64,000 nucleotides of DNA from Maylandia zebra (Eukaryota; Chordata; Actinopteri; Cichliformes; Cichlidae): contig NC_135168.1 in NCBI RefSeq assembly GCF_041146795.1, forward strand, positions 42,283,870 through 42,347,869, given 5' to 3'. Both the position numbers and the translations under genes were made by a program. The notes beneath the pieces were generated by a model. The model saw only the letters and a list, made by a program, of their open reading frames with translations, did not search any database and was not told the DNA's origin. Shown here one piece after another: positions 30,871-43,716 of this stretch. How positions within the stretch are numbered: the stretch's first letter is position 1; each line of letters starts with the position of its first letter.

Positions 30871-31642
30871 GAACCAACTTAAGTTCTGCCTGTGCAGTCT
30901 GAATAGGCTGCAGATATGGTTTCATGCTACCCACAGTGACAAGGACACTGACAAAAAGCAAAACTAGAGGAAAATCAGTCAGGAGAAATAACAGACTAGA
31001 GCACTAGTCTGTGGTTACCACTTGCAAAACCATTCCTTTTTGGGGAGATCAGTTGTTTTTGTCTTGACACTGCGCCTGTTGTGACTTTAATTTACATGAA
31101 AGCGTGAAATAGATTCACACTGGTTTATGCTTCCTGACTGGACAGCGGGATGTCTCTGAAATGTAACTGTTTTGGGGTTGTGCAGTGATGATTAAACATT
31201 TCCTCAATTTTTGCAGTGTATTTCATTGTGTGCTTTTCACTGAGACAATAAGAAATGGTTTCTAATAATATATTTTGGCTTGTAACTAATGTCACCAAGC
31301 TAAAGCTCATAGGTATGGTAAAATTATAATATAACCACATTTCTCACCAGGCACATAAAGTTATTTTTCATAAGACTGTTTTGAGCGGGGTTACCCGTCG
31401 AGTGAATTCTCTGGAAATTAAATACTGTATGATTAAAACTGTGAAAACCAAGACATAAAAAAATTATTTTGGACTAAATATATTTTAATAACAACAATAA
31501 CAAAATGCTAAGTAAAAATATGAGGGGGTACTGCAAGAATTACTGCAGATGCCTTCTCTCATGGAAAAACTTCCTTCTTTCTGACCATAAGAAGGTCTAT
31601 TATTCACGTCCATTATTCAATGTTTATTCTCGTGCATACATT

Positions 31643-31650
<8 letters not shown>

Positions 31651-31672
<22 letters not shown>
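31651..31672. repeat. (TG)n microsatellite
   Basis: Uninterrupted TG dinucleotides in the gene-free interval. Confidence 0.9.
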
Positions 31673-31673
<1 letters not shown>

Positions 31674-33334
31674 CCGTGTAGAACATGTTGAGGGACTAAA
31701 GTACTGTACTGAGATATGCCTGCTGCACTGCGTTAGCATTCAAATTACTTATTAAAAGGGCATGGGAATAGAAATGAGCGAAACAGTCCATGACAGCAGG
31801 AGATGAAAGCACTGCACCTCAACAGCATCACTATGAACAAGCTGTTAAAGAAACACGTTAACTTGAAAACTTAAAATCTATTCGTTGATGTAAAACATGA
31901 AACTGCATGATCAGACATTGTTTAACAGCTATTACAGTGGAGGTTTTGAATAATTTTGTCAACATACTATAAGCAGGAGATGCAACTGTATCCTAATACA
32001 AATGCACCATTAAACACCGGTGCCAGTTTAAATTTGTAAGTAGAACAAAGAGGGTACATTAACCTCCTTGTTCCAATTGTCTGTGAATTTCACGACTCAC
32101 AAGTGCCACTTCATCGATCTATTCACACGAAAGCCCACATACTTTTATTCTGCAGTTGTGGAAGTTAGATAATTAGAATTTATATTTTGGTAGAGAACAT
32201 ACGCAAAAGTGTAATTTTGGACATAAACTGAGTTTGGTTTAAAAAAAAAAAACACACAGAGACACTTTTAGAGAGAAGACACTTAGACTCAGTCAGTGGG
32301 AATATTACATAAATGAGAATAAAGAGGGAATCCTACAAATGGAAGGTTTGTGATAAGAGAGCTTCTATATCCCATGTATTCATATATTTTGTGAGTGTGT
32401 GTTATGCATAAAAGCTCTTAAGATATTCTGGCTGGGAGACAAGTAGCCTCTCTATATAAAGCATACTGGGTTAAAGGTTAATCCCCCTCACTCTGTTTCT
32501 GCAAGACAGGCCCTCCTTTGTTTAGCTTTGCTTGCCTTAGCTACACACTTGAGGTTTTGTGTATATTTGTATGTTTGTGTGCACTCACGGTCTACACACT
32601 GATGATGGTATAGTGGAGCAAAAACAAAAAATATAAAAAATAAAAATAATTAAAAAAAATACTCAGGGGAAAGTTATATTTGAATCCAGGACTTTAGGTT
32701 AGTAACAGGTATGTTATTAAACAGTAATAAACCATAACTAGCCAGCCCTTTATCCATATTAGTGATACAAGGCTGAAACACATATCAACTTAAAATGATT
32801 AATTTACATTCATTAAAGGACCCCAATATAAGAAGAATTCATATTTATTTGGTAAATTAAGTAAATTTTGTTGTGACATGTTACCACATAAGTGCTGCCA
32901 AAAATCTTTTTTTTTTAACTTCCCAACTGGTTTCACTGCAATCTTTTCATTTACTAACTGGCACTGAAACAAGACCAGAAAACACCAACTTCATGTAATT
33001 AAATTGGTTAAAATTCTACCTCGAAGTGTCGACATCTGACATATTATCATCTCTAACATTTTGTCATTATTTGTCATCAAACAATGCAGAAAGACACTGG
33101 TGCCATATTGGTACAAACAAACAACCATAACTCAGGGCAAGAAGAGTCTAGGACACCTAATGGGCAGGCAAAACCCAAAATAACAAGGACCTAAACATGC
33201 AGCAAACAAATTCAATACTATAGACAAAAGCAATGCAAGTGTAAAAAACTATTAGGGCATTCAGGTCATGGAGGAACATTTTAATCTCTAAATCAGTTTT
33301 AGGCTTGGACCTATTCATGAATTTACAGGAAACA

Positions 33335-33420
33335 TAGTCAGGTTAAGTCAGTTCATTTATATAACACATTTAAATACAACAGATCCACAGAAAGCATGGG
33401 AGATGCTGTATAATCCATTT
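33335..33420 (+). repeat. Fragment of a dispersed fish repeat
   Basis: AGTTCATTTATATAACACAT followed by TTAAATACAAC and a decayed GCTGTATAA resembles the common fish repeat with ATTTATATAGCACATTTAAA. It is short and diverged. Confidence 0.35.
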
Positions 33421-35324
33421 ATAATGAATTAGAAGTCACTCACCTCCCTTTAATTAGAAGTCTGGTTGCTCTGGTACTCATCTGATACATCATCATGGAT
33501 CAGAGCACAGCAGTGGTGAGAAGGTAATGGTAGGTTTGTGATACACACTTATACATTATATTGTAATCTCTTTATTGTTGCTGTTAATTATTATCAACAT
33601 TAATAATTCAAGATTTTTACATCATAGATTTACAGTAAAACATACATGACCAGACCTAAGCAGACCCATATGGAAAAGAAACAGTAAAAACTTATATGAT
33701 TTACTCATGAAAGTGGCCACTTTCTCATTTCTTTCATATATTGTTTTAGTAAGTGTCCAAAACATACAAGTTTCATTATATAATTTTTCAAGGGATCTTA
33801 TATGTTTTCACTCTTGTATGCTTTTCATACAAGTTTCACACAAGACAGATACAAACTTCATAAGATTTATATATATCTTTTCCATATGGGAGAGCTCAGT
33901 GTATACAGCAGAAATACAGCAGCAGCATGCTCTGGAGCAATCCAAGGACTGTGAAAGTAGATGTTCAGCAAAATTCAGAGATTTCCCCCTGTGGGTGGAA
34001 AAAGTCTTTCTGTTTTCTGGCATATAATTTGTATTTCAAACCTGTGCAAATATGTTTTACATTTTTAACCCTTCCTCAAAAGCATTCTCATGCTTTACAT
34101 CTTCAGATCATGTTGTATGTTTTTCACCATTAAAAAAAAATTGGAGGTCTTGGAAAAGCAATCAGACGGTTCCATTAGAACAGATGTGTGCACCCCATTT
34201 CATGCGCACCACCTGGTATGTATAGCAAACTCTCAATGATGGAGAGAGAGTCAGCCTGTTAAGGTTTAAGTGCCTGAAATACTTGCCAGACCTTCACCTT
34301 CAAGACTCTTCTGGGATCACAACATGTAAAAAAATGTTGTTGTTGCTGCTGATGTGTTCCCCGGTGTTGCTGTTTTATATCGAGCCAGCAACAGAAGCTT
34401 TGAAGTCTGGATCTGTTAACATGGGGTTAAAGTGGTAGCAAGACTGAATGTCAGGGCGCCTTCACGTACACACACATGCAAAATTTCTGAAAATACACTC
34501 GCACATAAACACATGCTTATGTGTTGCGGCATGGTGCACCGACAACATAAACTCGATCACATATGCTGCGCACGGTGGGGGATTCAGTGAGGCCAGATTG
34601 CATGTCAGACTGCTGAGCTCGGCGTGCAAATGATGCATACATCACAGGGAATCAAGAAGAATTGAACCAAAGCAGATTTTTTTTATTTCAGTTTTTCCTG
34701 CGAATATAAATTAAAATCTATGAACCTAAAAATGCAACAACAGTATATGACGGACTGAAAATGAATAATTTAGGGATCCAAACCATAAACAGGTTCAGGA
34801 AGCTATAGGGAAAAGTCAGGAAAGGGCAGAAAAGTAATAAAATCCATAAAAAAGTTATGGAATGAAGCTCAACCTTATTACCATCCAATATGGGAATGAC
34901 CTCTGCCTGCTGAACTGCTGGGCCAGCATTATTATTTTAAAGAAAAATGAAGCTCTCACTTTGTGTTTGTGTGTGGTAGGTGGATTATGAGTGGGTGGAA
35001 CTGTGTGTGTTTATGCTTGGTGAGTGGGATTTGAAAGCCAAATGTTATTGCTTTCCGAACACACACTAGCTTCAATGCACAAATACTGAACATCACCAGA
35101 GGCCATTACCACCCCTCTTGCTCCCTCTTCACATTTTCTCATTCCGGTCCCAATTAATCCAACCCTGCTGGATGCTGCTGCCGCCATACCCGAATATTGT
35201 TTCTCTTTTCCCTAAATGTTGCCAGGCCACCTGCCTGGTCCTCTGATCCAAGGAATCCCAAACACACAATCTCCCTGTCCAGCCAGCACATTTGTTAGAT
35301 TGGTTAGAGCAATTTCCCTCCATT

Positions 35325-35480
35325 TTCTTCTGCTTATCTGAGTCAAAGATTTGGAATGGAGTGGTGATATGGGCAGCCAGATGTCATAGAGTGAGAAGCA
35401 GGGTACACTCTGGACATGTCACCAATCTGTCACAGGGCCAACACAACTGTCCATGCTCACAATATACACCTATGACCAAT
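35325..35480 (-). repeat. Very old copy of the tRNA-like SINE tail
   Basis: The plus strand holds CTTCTGCTTATCTGAGTC, then GGGCAGCCAGATGTCATAGA, then GGGTACACTCTGGACATGTC and CCAATCTGTCACAGGGCCAA. This follows the order of the 3' half of the SINE at 16841-17215 in reverse orientation. Strongly diverged. Confidence 0.5.
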
Positions 35481-38400
35481 TTATTATCACTAATTAACTT
35501 CTATCTATCAATCTAGCTGAGCAAAAAATTCAAATATAGTAGTCTGCCCAGATCATGTCAGGTTTCAAGGACAGCAAGAGTGAAGACTGACTTGTATTGT
35601 TATTTACAATATTCAATGCTGGACTCAACCCTAATCTGAAACGTCAACACTGTGATAACGGAGCCTTAGATCATTAAGATGGAATTGACATCCATGCAGT
35701 GTTGAAGCCATTATTTTTACAGCACTCGCCTTCATGCCTTGACTTACAGAAATGGCTCTTTCATGCAGACATACACTGTTAAATTACCTGCTGTGAAACA
35801 AGCAAGGATACACAAAAGCAGTGAAAGCTTTATTTGAGGTTAGGTAAAGCATCACTGATAATCCTCAGGCATGAAGTAATCTGAGTATGTGGATTACCAG
35901 TTTGAAAACACTTCCTCTAGTACTAAAGTAGGAAGCCATGACGACCAAGTGGCAACTATGTGTTTTTTTCCCATTTTAGTCAGTTGCTCACCGTTCACTC
36001 TCAGAGGTGTTACATGTCTCATTAAACTCTTGCTCTTTCATTTTAGGTGCATGAAATCAATTCCAGACAGCTTCCTGTGAATCCATTTACATCACAACCC
36101 TTGATACCTTACTGGATTTCACTCATTAGATTTGATAAGGGAAGGAAAACCTGTGCAGGGAAGTGTATAGTTCCTAAAGGGCCAATATCCATGAACATCA
36201 TACCACCAGTGGGTGGCCATGCTGCCTGATTACCTATTTTCCTAGTCAAACCAGAACTGATCATCACGTTTTTTATTATTATACATGTCACAATTGTTTA
36301 GATGACCGCTTTGCTTAGCCTGTGGTTAATCTGTTAGTGCAAGTAGGGGGAATGTTAACACTTCATATTTGTTCAGATTTTACCCCATTCAGTCGGCTAA
36401 ATATTTATGTTTAATCTCCATTTATGTCACAAACCAGCTCAAGATACAGAAAAGGAAAAAAAGACCATACAGACAACTGAGAAATGAATTTAAGACAAAG
36501 GTAAGGTGAGGCCATAAAATCATAAAAAAACAAAAACAAAGCACAGAAAGAACATCAAGCAGAGTCATTAAAAACCATCACAAATTAACCGATATCTTAC
36601 TAATCTGCAGCACACCATGCTTCCATTTAGGCAAGGTTCACATGGGCTTGTTAAAAAAAGCATTTTTAACTGGGTTACTATTAATCTTTGAGCCATTACA
36701 AAGGGAAACTTAGTAAGGTCTTTGTTGGAACATATCAAACATGAAACTCTGACTGCTGCCACACCTCATCTGTGAGTCAGCGACTTCTATCATTGTGATG
36801 CGTACAGTGACAGCTGCTGCAAAAGGTCTATGAGCTCTATGATCAGGTTTTAGATGTGCAAATTGACTTTTCCATTGCAGCTTTCTTGCATCATGCTTCT
36901 GTGCCAAGTTTATTTCTTTCTTAGACTAAATCATTTCTTTCAACAACTCAGCAATCTTTTTTCTACACACTGGGCTCTGCTCATAGTGAGTGAAACCAAC
37001 CCTTGTCTATTAGGAGATTTACACATGACGAGGAAAAAATATAACTAAAAGTGGACTCCTTACTTAAGTCCATATACAGCTTCCAAGACTTAATGGGTCC
37101 GGCACTTAATCTAAACAACCAAAAGCACTTGCCCTTTTCCTGATGGGGGCTCCAAGTGTTCTTTTCTTGAGGTAAATTTTTTTTTTTTTATTTATTTAAT
37201 GTGTGTGTATGTGGAGCCCTGCCTGTGCCCCTCAACAATAACATTTGACTATTAATCACAATTTTGCTAAATAAAAGGTTCTGGTTTGCATCAGTCACAT
37301 GACTACCATTAACCAATGCTCACCGTTAATGGCAGAGCGTACTGGTTATGAGCCGGAAATGAGCTCGCAAAGAGCATGCACATTTTTTGCCACCTGGGCG
37401 GTGCGCAGTTGTAGTATGATGAGATTCCATATTAGATTCCTGATGAATGTGGGTTGTTGTTATTCAGCCCGGTTCTATCTGCCCCTTTTTAACTGGAGCA
37501 CCCGCCCCTTCAAACATCTCTGCACAGCCCTGAAAGCAGGGTATACTTTAGGGTGTTGATACAGTGAGCTAGAAAAGCCAATATCACATGAGCATACATT
37601 GTCCTTAGGGATGATATCTGCTTCTGATGAAACCAAAATGTCTTTGGTTATTCATAATATCAGTAAACAATAATATCTCCTTACTTGTAGGCGATGAGTG
37701 CTGGGAAGCTAGTAACAGACACAGTAGCCAACTGTTCACACTAAATAACAGCCGTCTCAATGGACAGACTAGATGCACTATTAACCAGGTGTCAGGAATT
37801 GGACTGGGGCACTGTTACAATGGCAGGTGGAGTGAGGAAGAAAGGATGATGAATCCAGCCCAGGTCAGGATCTTGCTAACACAAGTTTGCACATAAGGAC
37901 TCAAAAAGGTTAGCCACACAAAAAGAGGAAATGTCAAGCCATCAAAGGCTGTAACAAATAGATGCTCTGTTTTTCCACCACAGCCATTTCTACTTGCTAC
38001 TTCCCTCCACTCTGTTTAGCAGCTGTGTGATGGGTTTGCACGATGAGTCTGTAGGGATTAGACTCCCAGATAAGGGGGCAAGTAGCCAGTTAATGTGAAA
38101 TTCCATCAAGCCAAATTCATGCAAATGACCCCAGCTGCAAAGGCTTACAGAACAGCCTTACTCTACACACAAGCAGACACACACTTTGCTTGACAAAGTA
38201 TGTGCATATGCAATCCTGCACACATGCATGCTCACATGTATTCTTAACAGTAGCCGACACGTTCTTAACGGAACGATAATGGTCTCATCCTTGTGTCTCT
38301 CCATTTGCTAATGTCCCATATGTGCTCACTTGCTAGAAATGAGCTCTTCTGCCTGTCTTCATTCTGTTCACTGCACTGCAAATGGCAAATGTGTCCCTTA

Positions 38401-40320
38401 TGTAGAGATATAGCATCTCGCTTAAAGGAAAAGCGTAAACCTCATTCCTATCCTCAGTTTTAGAGCGTTGAAGACAGGACAGAAAGGTTTTGAGCTGCCT
38501 TGGAGTTTGAATTTACAAGTGAACTGCACACAGAGTACCAGAGCAGCGTAACAAGACCACAGCAACAAAATAAGCAAATGCTGAATACACAATTTGGATG
38601 CAAAAGAAAATCTATTTAAATATTCAATTAATTTGTCCTACTTTATATTTTTTTTGCCCCTTTTCTTCCTTTTCTCCAAGAAATGCAAAACATTGGAGAA
38701 GCTGTCTGACAACATTGAAAGTTGTGTTAAATAAAAGCAGACAAGTCTGCCTGAACACCCAGTGGAGGAATAAAAGATGAGAAGCAACTTCTTCCATAAC
38801 TTCCCCTCTCATCTTTCCACTCGCCATGTTGGATGACGCAGTAATAACGCAGTAAAATCTGGAGATTATTCTCAAAAGGTTGACAGATTAACATGACATG
38901 AAAAAATGACAAATGAATAAGAGGAATCTGTCAGCACGGGAAAATAATTTCACATTATTTGGTTTCAATATGGGAATATATTGAAGAATTTATCAAATAT
39001 GCCTAAAGTAAGTGGAGAGATACAACTTCCCACCAAGAAAACCTTACTGTGCAAATTATGATCAATGCAATGTCTAATATCTGTTTGATTCACAGTTTGT
39101 CTGCATTTATGTAATTGCCTAAGTGGTCTCGAGTGCCTCATGCTGTAAATCTGGACCCTTTGGACCCCGTCTGGAAACATCTAAGTTATGTTTCATAAAT
39201 GTTTTCTACTTTGCTTTTTTCCACCTTTGTTTCCACATAACCCCCAACCTCAATTTTCTTTTTCCTTCTGCTCTTTATCATACCCCATTTGATATGTGTG
39301 TCGTGCTTTGTTTTATCTCCCCCTGGAGAATAAAGACACTGTGGCAGGCCTGCAGACTCCCCATACAGCTGCCATATAAAACCTTGATTCCTCCATCAAA
39401 GTACAGACTACAACAGGAAATGGTTAAAGCTTTCATTTTGAAGGCTTTTCTTATCTTTATGTGCTCAAGCTCAACAAAGCGCAATCGTATCTTATTCTAT
39501 TCTATTTACAACATGAATGGTCCAGGGCAGCCTCACATTACTTGTCTTGTCAAGAGACTGTTTTCTCATTTTAACAGTCATAGGACACATGGGGGTCATA
39601 AAGGTTGGTGCTTAATGTGAACCTGTAATAGCACATGAGCCATATGACACTTTAACAAATCAATAGGTCTCCCAGGACAGACACAAGGACAAAACTATCT
39701 GTGAAATGACCTTTGCTAACATCAGGTGATTCTGTTTCAAATGGTTTAATGACACATCATCTTCTGGCACAGGGATTAAATTTAAATGTGTATATACATA
39801 AATAATCCCATTATGCTACAATAAGGATCTGCTCTGGTTGACTTTCAGGGTGTTTATGATACAGAAACTATATTTGTAATTCTTTCCTGTAAGCTTTACA
39901 CACACACACAATCTCATGTCCCCTGGTGTGAATATCACCTAAATAGTCTAGTGAGCAGGGAAGTTTTTAGTGCATGAGGAGAGGGAAAAAAAAGCAAATC
40001 TTCAGGTGATGCATGTTTGACTTTACTTTCTGCTATCAAAAGTGATCAACTTTCAGAGGAAATGCTGGGTACTATACAGAAGTGAGACACTCCAACAGAT
40101 AAGAGTTACACCAGGAAAAATGATAGCATGATTGCAGCATTTAAAAAAAAAAAAAAAAAAAAAAAATCTTGGAGATAATTTTCAGCAACATTTTTTTAAG
40201 CTTTATCTAAAGCTCTTCTTTGTAGGTTTTATTTGCCCATCTTTCACATATGGAATAATTAATGAGTCAGAGGTTACATATAGAAGACAGTGTAAATTCC
40301 GATAGGTTCATGAATGCAGC

Positions 40321-40332
40321 GCCATCTGGTGG
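40321..40332 (-). promoter_or_regulatory. CTCF-type motif
   Basis: GCCATCTGGTGG fits the reverse complement of the vertebrate CTCF core (CCASYAGRKGGC) at every position. The flanks AGC before and T.A after also fit the longer consensus. It lies 0.8 kb beyond the 3' end of the AhpD-like gene, between the receptor gene and the housekeeping cluster. Occupancy cannot be known from sequence. Confidence 0.5.
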
Positions 40333-40992
40333 TGATAGGAAGCACTTTTCCAAGACTAGGTAATTTCTGTTGACAGCGACAAAGGAGAGACATCTGCAAG
40401 TAAAGCCCCATCTTTCACTTGTACACAGAAATTATTGAAAATACAAGCTCACATAAAATCAAGAACTTCATCCCACAGACAGTGTGAAACTGAGGAAATG
40501 CAATTTTCCATTTAAACTTTAAAACAAGGTCAGTAAAATACAGAAAAGTCAGTTTCATGACATTTTTTGCCATAGGAAGGGACTCGAAATTGGTTCAAAG
40601 TTACCCAATACTTCAGAAATGCATGTCTTCGTGTATCCTGGTATGCTTTTCGTGTACATTGCAATAAACAATTACATGGCAGTGGAGGCTATTAAGGCCT
40701 GAGCCAAATAAGCTTTCTCACTTTACACACTGGTCAGATTCAAAGGTAAGAGATGTGTTAACTGCAGAAAAACAAAACAAAGGGCTACTTCTTAACCTCT
40801 CTATTAACCACAACTTAGTGAGTCATGAGCGAATCGGAATAAATCTTAACATAACTATTCCTACAAGCCCCATTTAGATGCCTGCACTGCATAACTTGAT
40901 TTTGGCACAACAAAAACAAAACAAACAGGCTCAGTCAAGCTACTTAAATCTCAAGTCTACACTCCTGACCTTCAGACTAATTTCAGTGTCAA

Positions 40993-40998
40993 TTTATT
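40993..40998 (-). promoter_or_regulatory. Candidate poly(A) signal of the AhpD-like gene
   Basis: TTTATT on the plus strand is AATAAA on the coding strand, 168 bp after the stop codon at 41166-41168. Confidence 0.5.
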
Positions 40999-41165
40999 TG
41001 CCTTTAGCGTGTACACCTGTAGAACAGGCTATCACACCTCATTAAACCACACTTCAAATATCAACAGTCATATGTTGATACAATATAAGAGAATTTCCTT
41101 CACCATGAACAGTTTAACATCACATACAGCATTTGACCTAAGACAATCTGTAACATCTCCCTTTC

Positions 41166-43716
41166 TCAGTTGCCATCGCCCCCCTTGTCCTTGCTCTTGT
41201 CCCGTGGTATGCGGCCCAGGTTAAAAAATTCCAGGTTTGGCCTCATGTCTGTGAGATGGGCGAGCCTGTTAGACATGGCAAAGAAAGCAGCAATGGCGGC
41301 TATGTCCCAGGCATCCTCGCGGTCAAAGCCCGCTTCCTCCAGAGATTTAAAGTGCTGCTCTGTGATGGTGTCGCAGCGACACACAGCCATGGCAAAGTCC
41401 AGCATGGCACGCTCCCGAGGGGCCAGGTCAGCATTTTCATAGTTCACAATGACCTGGAGAAAACAGAGCACCAATTAGACCTACAAGTGTGTTTTGCTGA
41501 TTTATGGCAATTAAGAAAAACCAAACCGAAAGGTCACATGCAAACAGCATCTGTATTAGAAAGTAAAAAAGAGATGTGACAGACAGCCTAGTTTAAATTT
41601 TGCACATCACATAATGAGTGTATATACAAAATACCTTAAAACACCTTTGTTATAATTACCGGATTTAAGATTATACCTGATCACAAAGTGTGGGGTTCTT
41701 TGAGTAGATGCGATGCAGAGCACCGTGGGATACCACACAGTACAGACACCTGTTGTAGATACTGGTTGCCACTACAATCAGCTCACGGTCTGCCTTGGTT
41801 AATCTACCTGCAAAACAATTGACATTTATAACTATCGGAAAAATACTGAGTCAAAATTACATTTGCTGCATTTAAGGAAAAGGTGCAAACACTTCTCACA
41901 AACCTGTTCAAATAACAATCCAGTCCTGTACTAAAAGACTGAAGTGAACCTGATCTAGCTAAAGTTTTACCAATAAATCAGTACACCTGCTACATCTTAG
42001 GCGCAATCTCAACTCTGTTTAGAATTAAAGCCAATCTGCTAGACTCTCAGGCTGTGGTGCATTGTTCAGGACAGATTTTATTTTAGATGTACAGACAAAA
42101 GGCTAATACAAATATGCCTACACCCGGAAAAGTTAATTTACATTGTAGCAACAAAATAGCCAAACAGTGCAAATGGCAGCGATTGTTAATATTAGTGCTG
42201 GAACGAGCCATTTCCCACATTGCATGAAGTTTACATCCCATCTTGAAGGCTTCTCATTAAAAAGAGAATTTTTAACTTTCTGTGAAAGATAATTTGCTGG
42301 CGCTGTCCCATTTCTAAGCTACTGAACATTTCTTTTGGACAAACAGTGACTCAGGTTACACATTACCAAAATGATCTGAAATGAAAATAAACACAACTGA
42401 ATTTTGAGTCAAGAAAAACAAAACAACCCCTGTTACAGGAATACTCCACAAATATATTGCAGTTGTGATTTCATCATCAATCCCCCGCAGTGCACGCAAG
42501 TATGAAAAGAGCTCATTTTACGTATTGCCTAGTATTCATTCATACTAGGCAATATGATGCATTCTTTTTAAAGGTAGCTGCTAAAAATGCATACCAAATC
42601 TGCAGCTCTCCTTACTTTTAAAAAGCAAGGCTGGTGCACACAGACAAATAATGGCTTATGGATTCATTGAACCCAGAGTGCTATAGATATCCTGGAATGT
42701 GACAGGATTTACATGTGTAGTTTTGCAAGGGTTACAGGTTTTGAATTTTAGAAATGCTTTTCTGAAAGGAACAATTCAACATCCAAATCTAACATCCATC
42801 CATCCACACTTTGGCCAATTTAGACTCACCAATTAACCTAACCTCACTAAAGGGTGTCTTTGAAGCCCAAGTGCCCAGAGAGAACATCCAAACGCCACAC
42901 AGAAGGGCCCTGGACCTCCCTGCTGTGAGGCGACAGTGCTAACCACCACACCACTGTACTGTCTGTCACACACATACACACAGTCACACACACACACACA
43001 CGACAATAAACTCCAAAGACTTTCTCATCCCTACTGAAACTACTAAAAAAAGCAAGTTGTGTCACCATGGTTCATGTCAGTCTGGGTGTTGTGTTTCTCA
43101 GTGGGAAGAGTGGGGCCATTACTGAAGTGTGTGCGCACCTTCTGGGGCCTAACGTTTCCCAGAGTTTGTCAATTCCATTGAATCTCAGACAAAAACGCAC
43201 CTGCTGCTAGAAAAAAAGACATACAGCACACCTGTGTCCTTGTTCATCAGTTCGTTGTAGTATGCAAAGAAGGCTCTGAACTCTGCCGGTCTGTGAGACA
43301 GAACTTTGAAGACATTGGGCAAAAATCCTCCCTGTAAGGAAACACAGGTTTAACGGGGAGCAGAATCAAGTTCAGCAGACTTAAAGACCTTGAACGCCTC
43401 ATATGTAAACCTTTGATTCCACTTCTTCCATAAGCTCCACTATATCATACGGCAGATCTTTCTTGTAAGGAATTGGGTATCGGCTGATCTTCTCTGGTGG
43501 AGAGCCACTGGAGGAACATCTGGTACACATCGCTGCTGCCACCTCCCCCTTCCCCCGTAACAAGCAACCTGAACGGAGAGACACCTGCAGGGAGGACAGC
43601 GCAGTCACGTAAAACCACCCATAAAGTGCGCTTTCTACAAAGTGGAAAAGTGTGGAACAACTTACAAGCTGTGTCAGATGAGGGCGGAACAGCTTCGAGA
43701 CGAGGTTACTCGCCAT
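41166..43716 (-). CDS. AhpD/carboxymuconolactone-decarboxylase-like protein, probable mitochondrial thiol peroxidase
   Basis: Five exons on the minus strand: 43716-43666, 43584-43411, 43331-43232, 41807-41677, 41453-41166. They give 744 nt and a 247-residue protein. Residues 1 to about 40 are rich in Arg, Ser and Leu with few acids (MASNLVSKLFRPHLTQL start), which suggests mitochondrial import. The core holds GGFLPNVFKVLSHRPAEFRA and then RELIVVATSIYNRCLYC followed by VVSHGALHR, an exact E-x11-C-x2-C-x3-H motif. In AhpD-type peroxidases these residues form the redox-active cysteine pair and proton relay. The C-terminal part (ADLAPRERAMLDFAMAVCR, then EAGFDREDAWDIAAIAAFFA) completes the all-helical fold. 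The family is common in bacteria as 'peroxidase-related enzyme'; the fish substrate is unknown. Exon 2 uses a weak donor (AAG|gtttac). The gene is head to head with polr2g, start codons 734 bp apart. Confidence 0.85.
42790..42965 (-). repeat. tRNA-like SINE copy, minus orientation, in AhpD-like intron 3
   Basis: A short CATC run (tail) is followed by TTTGGCCAATTTAGACTCAC, then CAATTAACCTAACC, GCCCAGAGAGAACATCCAAA and GTGCTAACCACCACACCACT. This is the reverse complement of the 5' and middle part of the SINE at 16841-17215. A segment between the tail and the TTGGCC block is missing. A CA repeat follows at 42970-43000. Confidence 0.7.

Larger units (their letters stand above)
27975..40992. other. 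Gene-free interval between the receptor gene and the AhpD-like gene
   Basis: About 13 kb, AT-rich. All open frames are short, without recognisable domains or splice-consistent partners. I support only a small MITE (30425-30573), a Tc1 relic (30585-30870), short repeats, homopolymer runs (for example A-run at 40142-40166) and a CTCF-type motif (40321-40332). Its first part is probably the 3' UTR of the receptor transcript. Confidence 0.6.

Noticed and set aside
39123..39620. 165-codon frame on the plus strand
   Set aside because: Low-complexity, no domain, no consistent exon borders; probably chance in T-rich DNA.
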